A stretch of 64,000 nt of DNA from Podospora pseudocomata. Taxonomy: Eukaryota > Ascomycota > Sordariomycetes > Sordariales > Podosporaceae. Where the stretch lies: NCBI RefSeq assembly GCF_035222375.1, contig NC_085888.1:2232001-2296000 (forward strand), written 5' to 3'. The notes beneath the pieces are model-generated. The model was given only the letters and a program-made list of their open reading frames with translations, made no database searches and had not been told where the DNA came from. Below are positions 52,782 to 63,077 of the stretch, one piece after another. The position numbers and the translations under genes were made by a program. Every line of letters begins with the position of its first letter. Positions within the stretch are counted from its first letter, which is position 1.

Positions 52782-54040
52782 ATGAAGGCATCGTGGCATA
52801 CGCAAACACTACTATGGGCGGCAACCACCACAGCCCTGGTAGCCCGTGATCCTGAGCTATATCATTATCAACCATGCAGTAAGTGCCCTCACTTCACAAA
52901 TTTCAAACAACCGCTAATCTCCACACCTCAGCTGGGGATTACTGCTACGACGTCTCTTCTCTCGAACCACGATTCTTCCCTGAGCTGGAGTCTGAACGCC
53001 TCCGAATCTCCTACGGCCCCTTCACCACCCCCCCATCTCACGAGAACAACGGCCATTTCAAAACCTACTTCCGCACCAACCCCCCATGCTACGACTGCTA
53101 CCTCACCGCCGTCAAAGCGACCCTCCAGTACCCCAACGGCACAACCGCCAACACAAACACCTCCCTCTGGCTGCACCACGTAGCAATCATGAACCTAGTC
53201 CAGTCCTCCACCACCTGCCCAGACGGAGCAGAGATCGTATTCGCGAGCGGGAATGAGAGGACCGAGGCAAAGATCTCGCTTGATGGGACGGTATCCGCGG
53301 GGTATTATATCAATCCCCACGATCTGTTGTTCCTCTTGCCTGAACTGATGAACACAGCCCACATCACACAGGAAGCGGTCATTGCGGTTGATTATGAGTT
53401 TGTTCCTTTGTCCGATCTGTCTGTTGAGGCTGGGATGAAGAAGGTCACGCCGGTATGGCTGGATGTAGACGGGACTTGCTCGCCTGATGCGGGAGCTGTC
53501 ACGGTGCCGAGGGGGGTAGGGGAGAGGTTTGGTCTGGAGATGGAGCCGGCTTGGAGGAGTGATATAAGTGGGGATATTGTGTATGTCGTGGGGCGTGTCC
53601 ACGATGGGGGGACGGGGGTGGAGGTGAGGAGGAATGGGGGGGTTGTTTGTGATGGGAGGGCGAAGTATGGGGAGACGGAGGGGTATATCTCTGACGAAGG
53701 TCATTCAGGAGGCTACCGGTATGGAGATGATGGTCGTGTTGATAGAAGGCAGTGGAGAGCTCTAGGGAAAGGGAAGAGCAGGGGGAAGAAAAAGGGAAAA
53801 GGCAAGGGGACAGTGCCTGATTATGATGATGGTGACGAGGAGCTTTCCACTCCTCCGAGACAGGGTCTTCACATCTCCAGTATCAGCACTTGCACCCTCC
53901 CAGGCCGGATCGAGAAGGGAGACGAGTGGACTGTCAAGGCGAACTATGACTTTACGAAGCACGCGCCGATGGTACACGGGGGAGGGTTGGCGCCGGTGAT
54001 GGGGATAAGTCTGATGTATGTTGTAGAAGATGCGCAGTGA
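52782..54040 (+). CDS. Secreted protein, PHM/copper-monooxygenase-like pattern
   Basis: Two exons, 52782-52878 and 52932-54040, join across a 53-nt phase-1 intron to give 401 residues. A short signal-like start (MKASWHTQTLLWAATTTALV) is followed by YHYQPCTGDYCYDVSSLEPR. Likely fold marks are CYDCYLTAVKATLQYPNG, SLWLHHVAIMNL (a His pair), VFASGNERTEAKISLDGT, AGYYINPHDLLFLLPELM, VVGRVHDGGTGVEV and the terminal KANYDFTKHAPMVHGGG. His-containing blocks in this order (HHV, HDGG) recall the peptidylglycine monooxygenase fold and a widespread, uncharacterised group of fungal secreted proteins. A basic insert (KGKSRGKKKGKGKG, about 330) is unusual. Copper binding is not shown; the second site residues could not be verified. 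Confidence 0.75.
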
Positions 54041-54376
54041 GTTTCGAGTTCTAGATTCCCAAAAGCATCGAGATACCATAAGGTACCTATGCAAGGAACA
54101 TGTTCCTGCTTACATATTTGATTGTGACTGATCTACACAACCAACTTGGCAGGCAGTCAGCACCAACACAATACAATGATACAACCATCATCAAAAGTAC
54201 CATATCCGCGAGAAACGATTGGCCAGCCAGAAACTCAAGACCGACTCGTCCAACCACATTCTCACACCTCATGATCCTCACAGCCACATTTCCTCTCTCA
54301 TATATCCTGAGCACCCCGCTCCTCCTGCCCATTGTTCTCAAATCCCACCATCTCCCAGTTCATTACCACCACCAAC
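54041..54376. other. Intergenic leader of the sulfotransferase-like gene
   Basis: 336 bases with no supported gene. The open frame that starts further up at 54332 is non-ATG; the first ATG in frame is 54377. Confidence 0.5.
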
Positions 54377-55261
54377 ATGGTACCCCTAAGCAACCCAATC
54401 TGGTACATCCTCGAAAACTACATCTACGCCCTCCCTCCTCCCCCCCCTCGCATCCGCACAAAACCCCTAGAAGTAATCTGCGTCGGCCTCCCCAGAAGCG
54501 GCACCGAATCCCTCCAGCACGCCCTCCTCACCCTCGGCTACGACCACACCTACCACGGCTGGGACATCATCTACGAAGAACCGAACTACGCCCAAGAATG
54601 GGTCAAGCTCTGCCGCAAGAAATGGTTCGGCCCCCCTTCCGGCCGCACAACCTTCACCCCCCTCGACTTTGACCCCCTCATCGGCCACTCCACCGCCCTC
54701 ACCGACGCCGCCGCCTCCGTCTTCGCCGCCGAGCTCATCCAAGCCTACCCCTCCGCAAAAGTAATCCTCAACCACCGCCCGGACGAAGACGCCTGGCACA
54801 ACAGCATCTCCACCACCATCGCCCGCGGCGAGTCCCTCTGGCACCTCTGGCTCATGTCCTGGACTTCGGGACCCTGTTTTTGGAGCTGGCACGTCTATCT
54901 CCGTTTCATGTGGCCCGGTTTGTTTAGGTGTTTGGACGGGAATGTGGAAAGGGGTGTCAAAGGAAATGGGAGGTGGGTGGCTAGGGAACATTACGCCATG
55001 GTTCGGGGGTTGGTACCCAAGGAGAGGCTGCTGGAGTGGAGCGTGGAGGATGGGTGGGGGCGGCTTTGCGAGTTTTTGGAAAAGGAGGTTCCGAAGGAGG
55101 AGTTTCCTCATGTTAATGCTGCCAAGGGGTGGGTTGGGCATGAGAGGAGGTTGGCGAGGAGGTATATACTGGGGGCGTTGAGGAATGTGGGGGTGGGGGT
55201 GGCGGTTGTGGTTGGGTTGTGGTTGGGTTGTGGTATCTTTGCAAAGAAATATTGGGGTTGA
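54377..55261 (+). CDS. P-loop sulfotransferase-like protein with a C-terminal membrane helix
   Basis: A single-exon frame of 294 residues. It has the sulfotransferase 5'-phosphosulfate loop CVGLPRSGTESLQHALLTLG (about 35-55) and YDHTYHGWDIIYEEPNYA. It continues with VILNHRPDEDAWHNSIST (3'-phosphate region; the usual Ser/Arg of the family is partly replaced), LLEWSVEDGWGRLCEFLEK and EFPHVNAAKGW. It ends in one hydrophobic helix (VGVGVAVVVGLWLGCGIFA) before AKKYWG. This matches the Sulfotransferase_4 group, numerous in filamentous fungi and usually annotated only by fold. The donor and acceptor are unknown. A tail anchor would place it on the ER or outer membranes. Confidence 0.85.
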   Translation: MVPLSNPIWYILENYIYALPPPPPRIRTKPLEVICVGLPRSGTESLQHALLTLGYDHTYHGWDIIYEEPNYAQEWVKLCRKKWFGPPSGRTTFTPLDFDPLIGHSTALTDAAASVFAAELIQAYPSAKVILNHRPDEDAWHNSISTTIARGESLWHLWLMSWTSGPCFWSWHVYLRFMWPGLFRCLDGNVERGVKGNGRWVAREHYAMVRGLVPKERLLEWSVEDGWGRLCEFLEKEVPKEEFPHVNAAKGWVGHERRLARRYILGALRNVGVGVAVVVGLWLGCGIFAKKYWG

Positions 55262-55416
55262 GGGTGATGATGGTTGTTTGAAAGTTTTGGTGATAGATCA
55301 TGTTCGACCATGATGTCTATATCCTGCTGCCTTATTCTACCACCCCCTTGTGACCTCCCTGTGATTACGCTGCCCACATATATATATACACCATCCCTTC
55401 CACCCCCTCCACTCAC

Positions 55417-56490
55417 TCACTCACTCTTCGGCTTAGCCTTCGCCTCCCCCTTCGCCTCCGACTTGGCAACACTCTCCCCGCACTTCTCCCAAACCTCCAA
55501 CCCCGTCAACCACGTACTCGCCAACATCAACGCCGACACCGCCCCCGTCGAAAACGGCACCCACCCCACCGCCTTCCCTGGCACAGCCATATCCAACACA
55601 TCCGCCACCGCCCGCCTCCCCGCCTTATACCTCGTGTCCAACAACTTGTCCAACTTTGTCCGTAACTCCTCCAACTTTTCCTCCCCAACCCTCACCCGCC
55701 CCAACCTCGTCTCCTGCTCCCTCCACTGCTGCTGCTGCTCCTCCCACCCCCCGTGGCCCCCCTTCGACCTGCTACTCGTCTGGGGAGGAGGGGGCTTCAC
55801 CAGCGTCGGCCCTGCGGCACTTCTTTCCCTCCTCACCTCCTTCTCAAGATGCCTCACCTCCCTCCTCGTCTGCGCAATCTCGGCCCCCAACCTGCCGACC
55901 TTCCAACCCCCGGCGAGAACAGCCAGAATCAACGCAAAAAACCACATCCTGTTCCCTTCCTTCATCACCTTCCTTGCAAGCTCCCTGCCCCAGACCCCCA
56001 GCCCGTCGACCTTGAGCTCGTCAACAAACGTGGCCGTCTCAGCACAGTAATAGACCCCGTTGAAGGATTTGCTCAGTATCTCTAGCCATTTCTCGATGCC
56101 GACGCCGCCTAGGAGGAGGCCGACTGCCAGCCCGGCTTTGGCCTTTTTTGCGCCCGAGGATGGTGGCTTCCCTTCCGCTTTCGACTTTGCCGAGGCCTCG
56201 ATGTATTTATCAAAGGCTTGGGAGAAGGACTCTAGGAAGCGGAAGAGGCGGAAGTAGCGCCGCCCCAGGGAGAGCCGGGATTTGAGTTCGGTGAGGGTGA
56301 GTTTCTTTCGAGGGGAGAGGGTGCGGGGGATTTTCTCGGCGGGGAAGCCGAGGAAGGGGAGGAAGGCCAGGGGGAGGGAGGGGTAAGAAAGTAAAAGCTG
56401 GGTGAGGGATTGGAGGAAGCGGAGGGTGCGTTCGAGGCCGTAGGCGTCGGTGGAGAATTTGATGAATTGGTGGAAGGTGTTTTGTGACAT
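55417..56490 (-). CDS. pex11C: Pex11C-like peroxisome proliferation factor
   Basis: A single-exon frame of 357 residues. The N-terminal block FIKFSTDAYGLERTLRFLQS and the amphipathic LGRRYFRLFRFLESFSQAFD (about 75-100) are typical of Pex11 proteins, whose first helices bind and bend the peroxisome membrane. Further marks are IEKWLEILSKSFNGVYYCAE and the hydrophobic MWFFALILAVLAGGWKVG. The middle 210-290 is charged (coiled-coil-like EKEVRRERS, QQQQWREQETR). Length is greater than yeast Pex11 and fits the Pex11C branch of filamentous fungi. The final KGEAKAKPKSE tail is lysine-rich. The gene converges with the sulfotransferase-like gene, with 155 bases between their stops. Confidence 0.87.
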   Translation of the reverse strand: MSQNTFHQFIKFSTDAYGLERTLRFLQSLTQLLLSYPSLPLAFLPFLGFPAEKIPRTLSPRKKLTLTELKSRLSLGRRYFRLFRFLESFSQAFDKYIEASAKSKAEGKPPSSGAKKAKAGLAVGLLLGGVGIEKWLEILSKSFNGVYYCAETATFVDELKVDGLGVWGRELARKVMKEGNRMWFFALILAVLAGGWKVGRLGAEIAQTRREVRHLEKEVRRERSAAGPTLVKPPPPQTSSRSKGGHGGWEEQQQQWREQETRLGRVRVGEEKLEELRTKLDKLLDTRYKAGRRAVADVLDMAVPGKAVGWVPFSTGAVSALMLASTWLTGLEVWEKCGESVAKSEAKGEAKAKPKSE

Positions 56491-57164
56491 TTTGAGGGGA
56501 CGGAGGGGATCGTCACGGGGGTGGGCGGTAAGAATCGGTTGTGTTGTGTCGTGTGAATATTGTGATGGCTTGTTTTGGACGTGGTTGTTGTGAGATGTTG
56601 TTCTGATGGTGGTGAGAGTGAGACGTGAAGTGTGGGTGATTCAATGTCTTGGCGGTGTATCTTTTTACGAGAGCGAGATGGGTCGGGCAAGCTGTTCACT
56701 CATGAGAAGTATGCGTGTCCTTGGCAAGAACTAAACGGTCGTCTTAAATTCGGTATCAAAAGTAAAGTTGAGATGAAAAGATGCTCAGGTCTCAAGAAGA
56801 ATCGCGTCGGTGAAAAACAAAATCGACAAATCGTGAGATGAGCTGTCAGGTTTCAGGCACAAATGTCGCTCCATTGGGTGGCTGGTTTTTGCTGTTTATG
56901 GTTGGTGCATTTCCTAGCGCGCATCCGTTCAGCTCCCTCGAATCAGCCCCTGACTCCTGTGGCAAGGGATAAACACACGCAAATGTTCAAACACCACATG
57001 TATTCGTTGCCTTCCATATGCCCCCTAATCTTCAAGTAAATACAACACCGCCCAGCGAGAGAATGATGCACATGTACACAATGGCTGCAACAAATTATCT
57101 CTCAATTCCAAACTTCATGCCTCCTTTTATCTAAGGCCTCCCACCAGCTGTACACTCTATACCC
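56491..57164. other. Spacer between complex I 3' end and the Pex11C promoter
   Basis: 674 bases with no supported gene. The region near 57.0 kb is AT-rich, matching the 3' end of the complex I gene. Confidence 0.55.
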
Positions 57165-58774
57165 TTACATACCAGGAGAGACAAGCACACCCTTCTCCCT
57201 AGAGTCACGCTTCCACCCACCAGCAAGCGCCTCGCCACCGTTCTCCTGAGCAAACTTTTGCATGCGCGCCTCAAGCTCTGGCCTGAAGTGGCGGATAAGA
57301 CCCTGGATAGGCCAGGCAAAAGCCTCACCCAAAGCTAGGAATTGGGTCAGCAAAAAGTAGTTATTTATCAATCAGGAGAAGGGAAGAAACATACCGCAAA
57401 TGGTGTGACCCTCCACCTGCTTGGTCAGCTCCTGCAACATGTCAATCTCACGCTCGCGACCCTGGCCTTTCTCGAATCTTTGCATGATCTGCTCGGTCCA
57501 CTTGCTGCCTTCACGGCAAGGAGTGCACTGGCCGCAAGACTCGTGGCGGTAGAAGTGGCTGAGACGGGAGATGGCGCGGACAACATCGGTGCTCTTGTCC
57601 ATGACGATGACAGCAGCGGTGCCGAGACCGGACTGGCTGTCCTTCAGGGCATCGAAATCCATGAGCTGGTCGTCGCAGACGTGCTTGGGCAGGATAGGGG
57701 TGGAAGAACCACCGGGGATGACAGCCAGGAGGTTGTCCCAGCCGCCACGGACACCGCCGCAGTGCTTGTCGATAAGTTCCCGGAGAGGAATGCTCATCTC
57801 CTCCTCGACTGTGCAGGGGTTGTTGACGTGACCGCTGATGCAGAAGAGCTTGGTGCCCTGGTTGCGCTCACGGCCGAAGCCGGCGAACCAGCTGCCACCG
57901 CGACGGCAGATGGTAGGGGCAACAGCAACAGTCTCGACGTTGGCAACAGTGGAAGGGCAACCGAAAAGACCGACAGCGGCAGGAAAAGGAGGCTTCAAGC
58001 GGGGCTTGCCAGGCTTGCCCTCAAGAGACTCGATCAAGCTGGTCTCCTCACCGCAGACGTAGGCACCGCCACCACGGTGAACGTAGACATCAAAGTCATA
58101 ACCGGAACCGCAGGCGTTCTTGCCAATAAGACCGTCGGCATAAGCCTCGTTGATGGCGTTTTGGAGAACGGCAGCCTCGTGGATAAACTCTCCACGAATG
58201 TAGATGTAAGCAGCCGAAGCGTTCATGGCACGGCCAGCGACCAAGCAGCCCTCCACCAGCTTGTGGGGGTCCTTGCGCATAATCTCGCGATCCTTGCAGG
58301 TTCCCGGCTCACCCTCATCGGCGTTGACAACCAGGTATCTCGGTTTGTTGTCCTTGTCCCAGTCCTTGAAGTTCATGAACGACTGCGTAACAGCGTTAGT
58401 AAGCTTACTCCTTCTGTCGTCCAAAGCTCCAAACGCACCCATTTCAGACCCGAGGGGAAACCAGCACCACCACGTCCGCGGAGACCGGAGGCCTTGATCT
58501 CGCCAATGATCCAGTCGTGGCCCTTGAGGAGGATCTCCTTGGTCTTGTGCCAGTCGCCCATCTTCTTGGCGCTCTTGAGGTCGGGGGGGAAGCGGCCGTA
58601 GAGGTTCTGGAAGATGCGGTCCTGGTCGCGAAGGCCACCATAGGTACGGCTAGGGGCAGCGCCGTCCTGGACGGTAGCGAACGAACGGCATTGTTGTTGC
58701 GTCGTGGCGGCCGCGACAGCGTTTGTGAGGGTCTTGGCCGACGCCTTGGTGGGCGCAGCAGTGCGGGACAACAT
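57165..58774 (-). CDS. nuo51: NADH:ubiquinone oxidoreductase 51 kDa flavoprotein subunit
   Basis: Three exons: 58774-58439, 58382-57395 and 57334-57165, giving 497 residues. Introns are 56 nt (phase 0, TACTAAC branch) and 60 nt (phase 1, CTGAC branch). A mitochondrial presequence ([20 protein letters not shown] ... RSFATVQDG) leads the mature protein. FMN/NADH site: [17 protein letters not shown] and [20 protein letters not shown]. The 4Fe-4S ligands are in [12 protein letters not shown], with the fourth Cys in HTIC, just at the second intron. Further blocks are [19 protein letters not shown] and [13 protein letters not shown]. It forms the NADH-accepting tip of complex I with the 24 kDa subunit in the matrix. 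The third exon is short and ends KGVLVSPGM. It is divergent from the dynactin p27 gene (627 bases). Confidence 0.96.
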
Positions 58775-59401
58775 GTTGGTATAGATTCGTGTCTCTGCTC
58801 GGCAGAGACAGAGGGAGGCGGAATGCCAGTGGGCCGGGGCCGGGGGGGTGGTGGGTTGAGAAGAGGGAGAAGAGGTCGTCGAGGGGTTCGTTCGTTCCTG
58901 GGGACGACCACGACGAGGGAGGTTGAGGTTGGCCTGTGGCTCAATTGAGCGATTGTGAGCGGCTTCTTTGAGATTTGGTTTCGCAACGTCGATGATTGGC
59001 TGAAATTTACCGGGATGTGGCGGGCAGGCACTTGGGCCGCCTGTGGCGAGAGCTGCCAAGATCGCTGACGCAGTGTGGGGGAAGCTGTTCGCTGAAGAGC
59101 TCCGAGAGCTTCAACAAAAAGTTCCCTGAACAACACCATCTCTTTGTCTCGACAAACCATCGTCAGCCTTGCGCTCCAGCCTCGACCATCCGCCCACAAC
59201 GCCCTCGGGACGAGGAGCTGCGTGTGGCTCTAGTTATCAGTCAATGCTATATTGCTTTTGTCCAGCTACCACTCCTTTCCTTGCAACTACGTATACTGTG
59301 CCATGCGCCCAAGCTCTCGACAATCTAGCAGTGTCAGCCTTGGCCAGTGATCAACACCACCAAACATCACCACAAAACAAAACTCTCGACTTTTAGCAAA
59401 G
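58775..59401. promoter_or_regulatory. Divergent promoter region of complex I 51 kDa and dynactin p27
   Basis: 627 bases between two divergent starts. No open frame is supported on either strand. The minus-strand frame from 59199 starts in a non-ATG region and only extends the complex I first exon upstream of its presequence. Confidence 0.5.
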
Positions 59402-60033
59402 ATGTCTTCCAAACGCCACTCCATCCTCCCCGCCGTCTCAGCAGGCCCTAAACCACCAGTCCAATTCTCCTCCTCCATCACCATCGCCGAATCGGCCCTC
59501 CTCACCGGTACAAACCTCATCACCATCTCTTCCGAGTCCGTCATCCACCCCCGCGCCAAACTCGACTCCCTCGCCGGGCGCATCACCATTGGCCGTCGCT
59601 GTGTGGTTCACGAGCGCACCATGATCGGTGCCATCGGAACATCGGGCAAAGTAACCGAACAAGCCGTGACCCTCGGAGACTACGTGACCGTCGAAGTGGC
59701 CGCCTCCATCGAAGCTGGTAATACCATCATCGGGGAGGGAACCACAGTTGGAGTTGGCTCAAAAGTTGGGGCGGGCGCGGTAATAGGAAAGGTTTGTTTC
59801 ATCTTCCCACAGGTAGACAGAGGAGATGCTGACAGGCAAACCAGCATTGCACCCTAACCCCCCATACCGAAGTCCCAGCCGGCGAGGTCATCCCCGATTT
59901 CACAGTCATCTATTCCAACGGAATGAGGAGGATAGACAAGCGAGGGGTGGCAGACCTGAAGAACAAGGGGCAGGCGAGGCAGATTGATGTGCTGAGGAGG
60001 ATGATACCCACTAATCCGGCCAAATTTGCCTGA
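59402..60033 (+). CDS. Dynactin subunit 6 (p27)
   Basis: Two exons, 59402-59791 and 59845-60033, join across a 53-nt phase-0 intron (GTTTGT...AACCAG, CTGAC branch) to give 192 residues. The protein is a left-handed beta helix: imperfect six-residue turns such as ITIAESALLTGTNLITISSE, VIHPRAKLDSLAGRITIGRR, GDYVTVEVAASIEAGNTIIG and TTVGVGSKVGAGAVIGK. The join gives HCTLTPHTEVPAGEVIPDFT, then VIYSNGMRRIDKR, the end typical for DCTN6. It belongs to the pointed-end complex of dynactin with p25, p62 and Arp11, which links dynein to cargo such as early endosomes. The start ATG follows CAAAG with A at -3. Confidence 0.92.
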
Positions 60034-61547
60034 TTACTTCTTTTCTTGTTGTTATACATGATGAGGTTTTTTTTTTTTGCTAGGGTACAATACCCGTTGT
60101 GATGATCATGGAAATGGAGAATGCCCGTTCACATTCAGCTTCTGTCTTTGGGCGCATTATTTTCATGACCTTGAAAGAAACCAAAAAGAAGGCCACCCAA
60201 AAGAAGAGAAGACAAGGCAGCCCTGAGTGCGATGGAATTGCCCTTTTATCGAAACGAGCAGTGTTTTGACTCGGCTACTTTTCACGGAGGTCCGGAAGTG
60301 GAATAGATAAGGTGTATAGGGCACGACACGACCTTGGTCACTTGGAGATCGTAGCCTCTTGTTGATGTTGTTTGGTGTGATGAAAAATGAACGAATAACT
60401 TTGGTCTCTACTTCAGCTGGAGCCTGCTATAACTCTATGGCGAGGGGTGTCAGGGGAAAATCAACTTTCTCATCCCACAATTCCCTGGTCTTTTGGAGCC
60501 CCAGAAAATTCTTGACTGATTGCTTTATTTTAGTACGGTCTACTTGCCGGCCTCGTTCTGGCAACAGGATCAGGGCTTCATCATGCCTTCATCAGGGTTA
60601 GGTGTAGCTTGCAACGTTTCATATTGACCACGTGTCTTAGAACAGACTGACGAAGGTATATATCTCTTACCGTTCACGACCTAGGTAGGTATCTGGGTTG
60701 GCAGGTGGGACCAGGAAGCAAATCGACTTTGGAAACAGCCCGATTGCTCTCTCCCCCAGGTTGTACTTGTCTCCATAACAGAAATCATGCCTGCACCCAC
60801 TTACATCACATGTTTGATTAGAATCTGGGACCACAGCTGGAATTGTGTCAGTTTTCACAAATCGTGCAAGTTTCCATCTGGACAGTCTTTGTCATGGTGG
60901 GTTTCTTCACTTCTCAGTCGCTGTGGGAGAAGGAAAAACCAGTTAGTCTCGGCCTTTGGCATCTGTGGCCGGTCCCGGAAGGACAGCTGCCTTCCCCGGC
61001 CGACTTCCGTCGGAACAAGCTTCCGCGAGAGACATTGAAGCTCGCAGCTGCTGGGAGCCGTCTCGAAAGGCACCGGGGCATGCAATCTCGCCCATCATGC
61101 ACAATTCTCAACCATTCGGGTGCGATTCCCTAGCAGGGGGGCCAGAACCCAAGTAAGTGTAAAGGCACCGTCAGCCCTACCGCCCTGCTCATGCACATCA
61201 TCTCTTTTGACCTCACCTCCAGACACTCACCATGGAGGCAAACCGCGACATAGAGAGCATGGAAACGTCGGAAAACAGAAGAAGTCAGCATGAAAGGGCA
61301 TTGGAAGCAAACAGGGACGGGGCAGCCCAGTACTCGTATGAGACTGCGGGACTGTTGCTATAATACCGGCATCTTCTCGGCCGCCGTTGCTTCCATAGGT
61401 ACCAGCTCAACACCACACACCTTTCTCATCCATCAGTCCCCTCACCCTCGGTCGGGACACTAGCAAGAGCGGAACAGGCCCAGTGGAAACCACTGCTGTC
61501 TCCCCTCGTCCAGCCGCCGGCTCAGACCACCGCACGCTTTGAAAACG
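60034..61547. other. Intergenic between dynactin p27 and the charged-protein gene
   Basis: 1.5 kb without a supported gene. A short telomere-like AGGGTTAGG occurs at 60594-60602. Pyrimidine-rich and CAC-rich sequence after 61.4 kb looks like leader. Confidence 0.55.
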
Positions 61548-62087
61548 ATGGCTTCTACTCCAAACCAAAGCTCGGCTTTTCTGTCAGGCCACAGAAGAGC
61601 ACGAACCAGACAGCTTATCAAGAAGCCTTTCAAGAAAATATTCATAAGGTCAATTCTGTTATCTGCGTTTACCCAGCAGCAACCACCACCATCACCACCA
61701 CCGAGCACATCTTTTGCATCTTCATCCTCCCATCAACACCGAGATCCGACTCCTCCTCCTCACCCTCGGTCGTCGCCTCACTCTCGACCCACCAGCCGAC
61801 GATCTTCCTCCACCACCACCACCACCAGCAGCCAACTTATCTGGAGACTCTCTGACGACACCCTCTCTTGTTCCAGCCTACAGCTAGCAGCACATTTCAA
61901 CACAACCACCCGGCTATCCGACTCTTGCACCATTCCACTCTCGCCTTACCTTTACCAAGAACAACAACAGAATATCATCACGCCCTCCAACGACAGCCAC
62001 CTAAGCTCCTTCTCCACACCTCACCACCACCACTACTACTACTCCACCGAGCATTTCCACACCAACAACCACTTCTACGTCACCACC

Positions 62088-63077
62088 ATGTCTGGCAGCA
62101 GATCCTCGTCCCTTCCCCCAACCCCCTCGGGTTCCATGCCCATTGAACAGACACCCGCCTTCCAGAAACTTCTCCCCGTCGAGCGCGCACGAGCATTCAT
62201 CCACTCTGTCGTGTTTGAAGAAGACGAAGAGCTGTCCGAGGAAGAGAGGGCGCACATCACCATCAAGTGCGAAAAGACATGGACGGACCTGCTGAAGCTG
62301 GGGAATTTGGACGAGAAGGAGGGGACAGAGGAGTGTCAGAAGTTGGTGCGCGCGCCGGTGATTGGGGAGAGGATTTGTCACAAGTTGTGGAAGAGGCTGG
62401 CGGCGATTTCGAGGAAGGGGGGGTACACGAATGAGGCGTCTGGTTTTGAGGCGATGAGGAAGAATTTGGTGGTGGAGGGCAAGGCGAGGCGGGAGGAGAA
62501 GAAGAGGGAGAAGGAGGAGAGAAGGAAGGAGAGAGAGGGAAGGAAGGGGATGGAGGGGTTGTTGGATTCGTTGAAGCTGAGCCCGAGGAGGAAGGATAAG
62601 GAGGGGAGCGGGGAGCGGGATGAAGGGGAGGGGGGTGGAGAGCAGGAGGGAGAGGAGGGTTTTTGGCAGGCTCCTGAAACGTATACACCAAGGATTGCGC
62701 CGCCCGAGATGGAGGCGAAGGACACGCCTTGTCCGCCTGGGTTGTTGGGTTTGTTGGAGGGGGATGATGATGAGATGGCCAGATGGGATCAGGCTGCCTA
62801 TCATGGGAGGGTAGGGGTGCCGAACCGAAAGATTGAGGAAACTGTTGGGGGGGATGAGGAGGAAGAGGCTGTCAAGAACGCTGAGGATAAGAATAAGCGG
62901 AAGGCGGCCGAGGCGAAGGAGGGGAGCAGGTCTTGTCGGCCAAAGCTTACTAGGAGCAAGAGCTGGATTGGGAAGATAGCTAGCATGGGGGAGAAGGTTT
63001 CTTATGGGTTGGGGGTTGCAGGGCCTGCTGGGTCTAAAGGTCCGAAGGATGATAGGAGTAGGAAGAAGTCTATCTGA
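62088..63077 (+). CDS. Highly charged protein of unknown function
   Basis: The frame is open from 61548 to 63077, but sequence with protein-like order starts at the ATG of 62088 (MSGSRSSSLPPTPSG), which has the best start context (CACCACCATG). This gives 329 residues. Residues 20-115 look folded: FQKLLPVERARAFIHSVVFE, EEERAHITIKCEKTWTDLL, GERICHKLWKRLAAISRKGG and EASGFEAMRKNLV. Then comes a long Lys/Arg/Glu helix (KREKEERRKEREGRK, about 120-150), likely coiled coil, an acidic-basic low-complexity part, and a basic end (KLTRSKSWIGKIASMGEK, SRKKSI). The upstream 180 codons (from the ATG at 61548) are Ser/His/Pro/Thr-rich, read from CAC repeats, and are probably leader. No domain recognised. Confidence 0.62.
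   Translation: MSGSRSSSLPPTPSGSMPIEQTPAFQKLLPVERARAFIHSVVFEEDEELSEEERAHITIKCEKTWTDLLKLGNLDEKEGTEECQKLVRAPVIGERICHKLWKRLAAISRKGGYTNEASGFEAMRKNLVVEGKARREEKKREKEERRKEREGRKGMEGLLDSLKLSPRRKDKEGSGERDEGEGGGEQEGEEGFWQAPETYTPRIAPPEMEAKDTPCPPGLLGLLEGDDDEMARWDQAAYHGRVGVPNRKIEETVGGDEEEEAVKNAEDKNKRKAAEAKEGSRSCRPKLTRSKSWIGKIASMGEKVSYGLGVAGPAGSKGPKDDRSRKKSI

Noticed and set aside
61548-62087. 180-codon N-terminal extension of the charged protein
   Set aside because: Composed of Ser/His/Pro/Thr from CAC repeats and followed by a much better start codon at 62088; kept as an alternative only.
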